A stretch of 64,000 nucleotides of DNA. Origin: Larus michahellis (taxonomy: Eukaryota; Chordata; Aves; Charadriiformes; Laridae). Positions 63,401 to 64,000 of this stretch are shown one piece after another (position 1 is the stretch's first letter; the number at the start of each line of letters is the position of its first letter). The translations under genes and the position numbers were made by a program. Location of the stretch: NCBI RefSeq assembly GCF_964199755.1, contig NC_133910.1:11540711-11604710 (forward strand), in the 5' to 3' direction. The notes under the pieces are model-generated. The model made no database searches. It saw nothing but the letters and a program-made list of their open reading frames with translations, and was not told the origin of the DNA.

Positions 63401-64000
63401 AGTTTGGGCTCTGCCTGCGGCACCGAACTCCCAGTCCAGGCAGCTTCTCCCCACTGATGGAGGTGTGATCCGGACCATGCCGTCCCCCCACTTACATCCA
63501 CATGAGGATGGGGCAGGAGTTAAGGACTTCACGGTCAGCCAGGACACAGCCCTGGGTGGGGTGCTCTGTGCCTCAGTTTCCCCACCGAGCCCCCCCCTGC
63601 TCCCAGGAACACCCTGCAGAAACGGGGCTGTGCTAACCAGCCCCCTTGTAAATCTGCTCCTTCCCTCTGTTTTCCTGGTCCCGGCGGTTTTTTCCCAAAC
63701 CTTCCTCCCCTCCCCCCCAAAAATGTGAAAAAATAGCTCCATCTGGATGCTGTTTCCACCCAGGCGCAGGCCCCGGGGCCGGGAGCCAAGAGAGCAGCGC
63801 CTGTGAACGGCAGACGTGGGAGCCGGAGAGGATGTGACGGGGAAGCTGTGAGAAAAGCCTGAGGTCGGCAAACCTTCGGCCTCGCCGTGGGAGCCGCTCT
63901 CCCTCACAGGAGAGGGCTCGGAAGCCACAGACACGGGACGATGCCAGCCCTAAGCCCGAGAGACGGTGGCAGTCCGGGCTGGGGGATGGCGGGGAGAAGC
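60461..64000. other. 5' flank to the window end, no gene recognised
   Basis: GC-rich intergenic DNA with CA-rich patches near 60885-60940. No exon of EGFL7 or another expected neighbour was recognised. A short AT-rich patch lies at 62930-63110. Confidence 0.5.

Noticed and set aside
50649..64000. EGFL7 or other upstream neighbour exons in the 5' flank
   Set aside because: No EMI or EGF-type exon with splice sites was found outside NOTCH1; the neighbour presumably lies beyond the window.
1..64000. CRISPR arrays, prokaryotic operons, integrated viral genes or other novel system
   Set aside because: The window is vertebrate genomic DNA. Repeats are CR1 tails, homopolymers and short tandem repeats, and no viral or bacterial coding sequence was recognised.

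Overview
This 64 kb window is vertebrate, almost certainly avian, genomic DNA holding one complete gene: NOTCH1 on the minus strand. The avian assignment rests on three CR1 LINE 3' tails, compact GC-rich introns, and a translated protein that reads throughout as a bird-type NOTCH1. I could not name the species.

Layout. Positions 1-1330 are a CpG island with a YY1-type motif, probably the start region of the next gene; SEC16A is the neighbour expected from mammalian synteny. Positions 1331-5250 are AT-richer intergenic DNA with no gene seen. NOTCH1 then runs right to left. The start codon is at 49913-49915 and the stop at 7093-7095, with a 3' UTR of about 1.8 kb down to roughly 5250. I placed all 34 coding exons by conserved protein sequence, GT/AG splice sites and codon phase. 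Their lengths sum to 7,650 nt, an uninterrupted frame of 2,549 codons plus stop. Exons 1-2 lie far upstream, separated from exon 3 by a 17.6 kb second intron. Exons 3-4 lie at 29.4-30.4 kb and exons 5-34 are packed into 7.1-26 kb. The region 50.2-64 kb is 5' flank: promoter repeats, a degenerate minisatellite and AT-rich blocks that look like conserved noncoding elements. No other protein gene was recognised there.

The protein has a signal peptide, 36 EGF repeats, three LNR modules, the heterodimerisation domain with furin (S1) and ADAM (S2) sites, a transmembrane helix with the S3 site, RAM, ankyrin repeats, a glutamine-rich transactivation region and a C-terminal PEST/FBXW7 degron. All processing sites used in canonical Notch signalling are present and nothing indicates a pseudogene.

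I found no undescribed biological system. The points worth a second look are regulatory: an ETS/SOX/FOX motif cluster in intron 15, AT-rich enhancer-like blocks in introns 2, 4 and 10 and in the 5' flank, a three-codon upstream ORF, two miR-34-type seed matches in the 3' UTR, and a long polyglutamine tract. Conservation of the noncoding blocks was judged by eye only.
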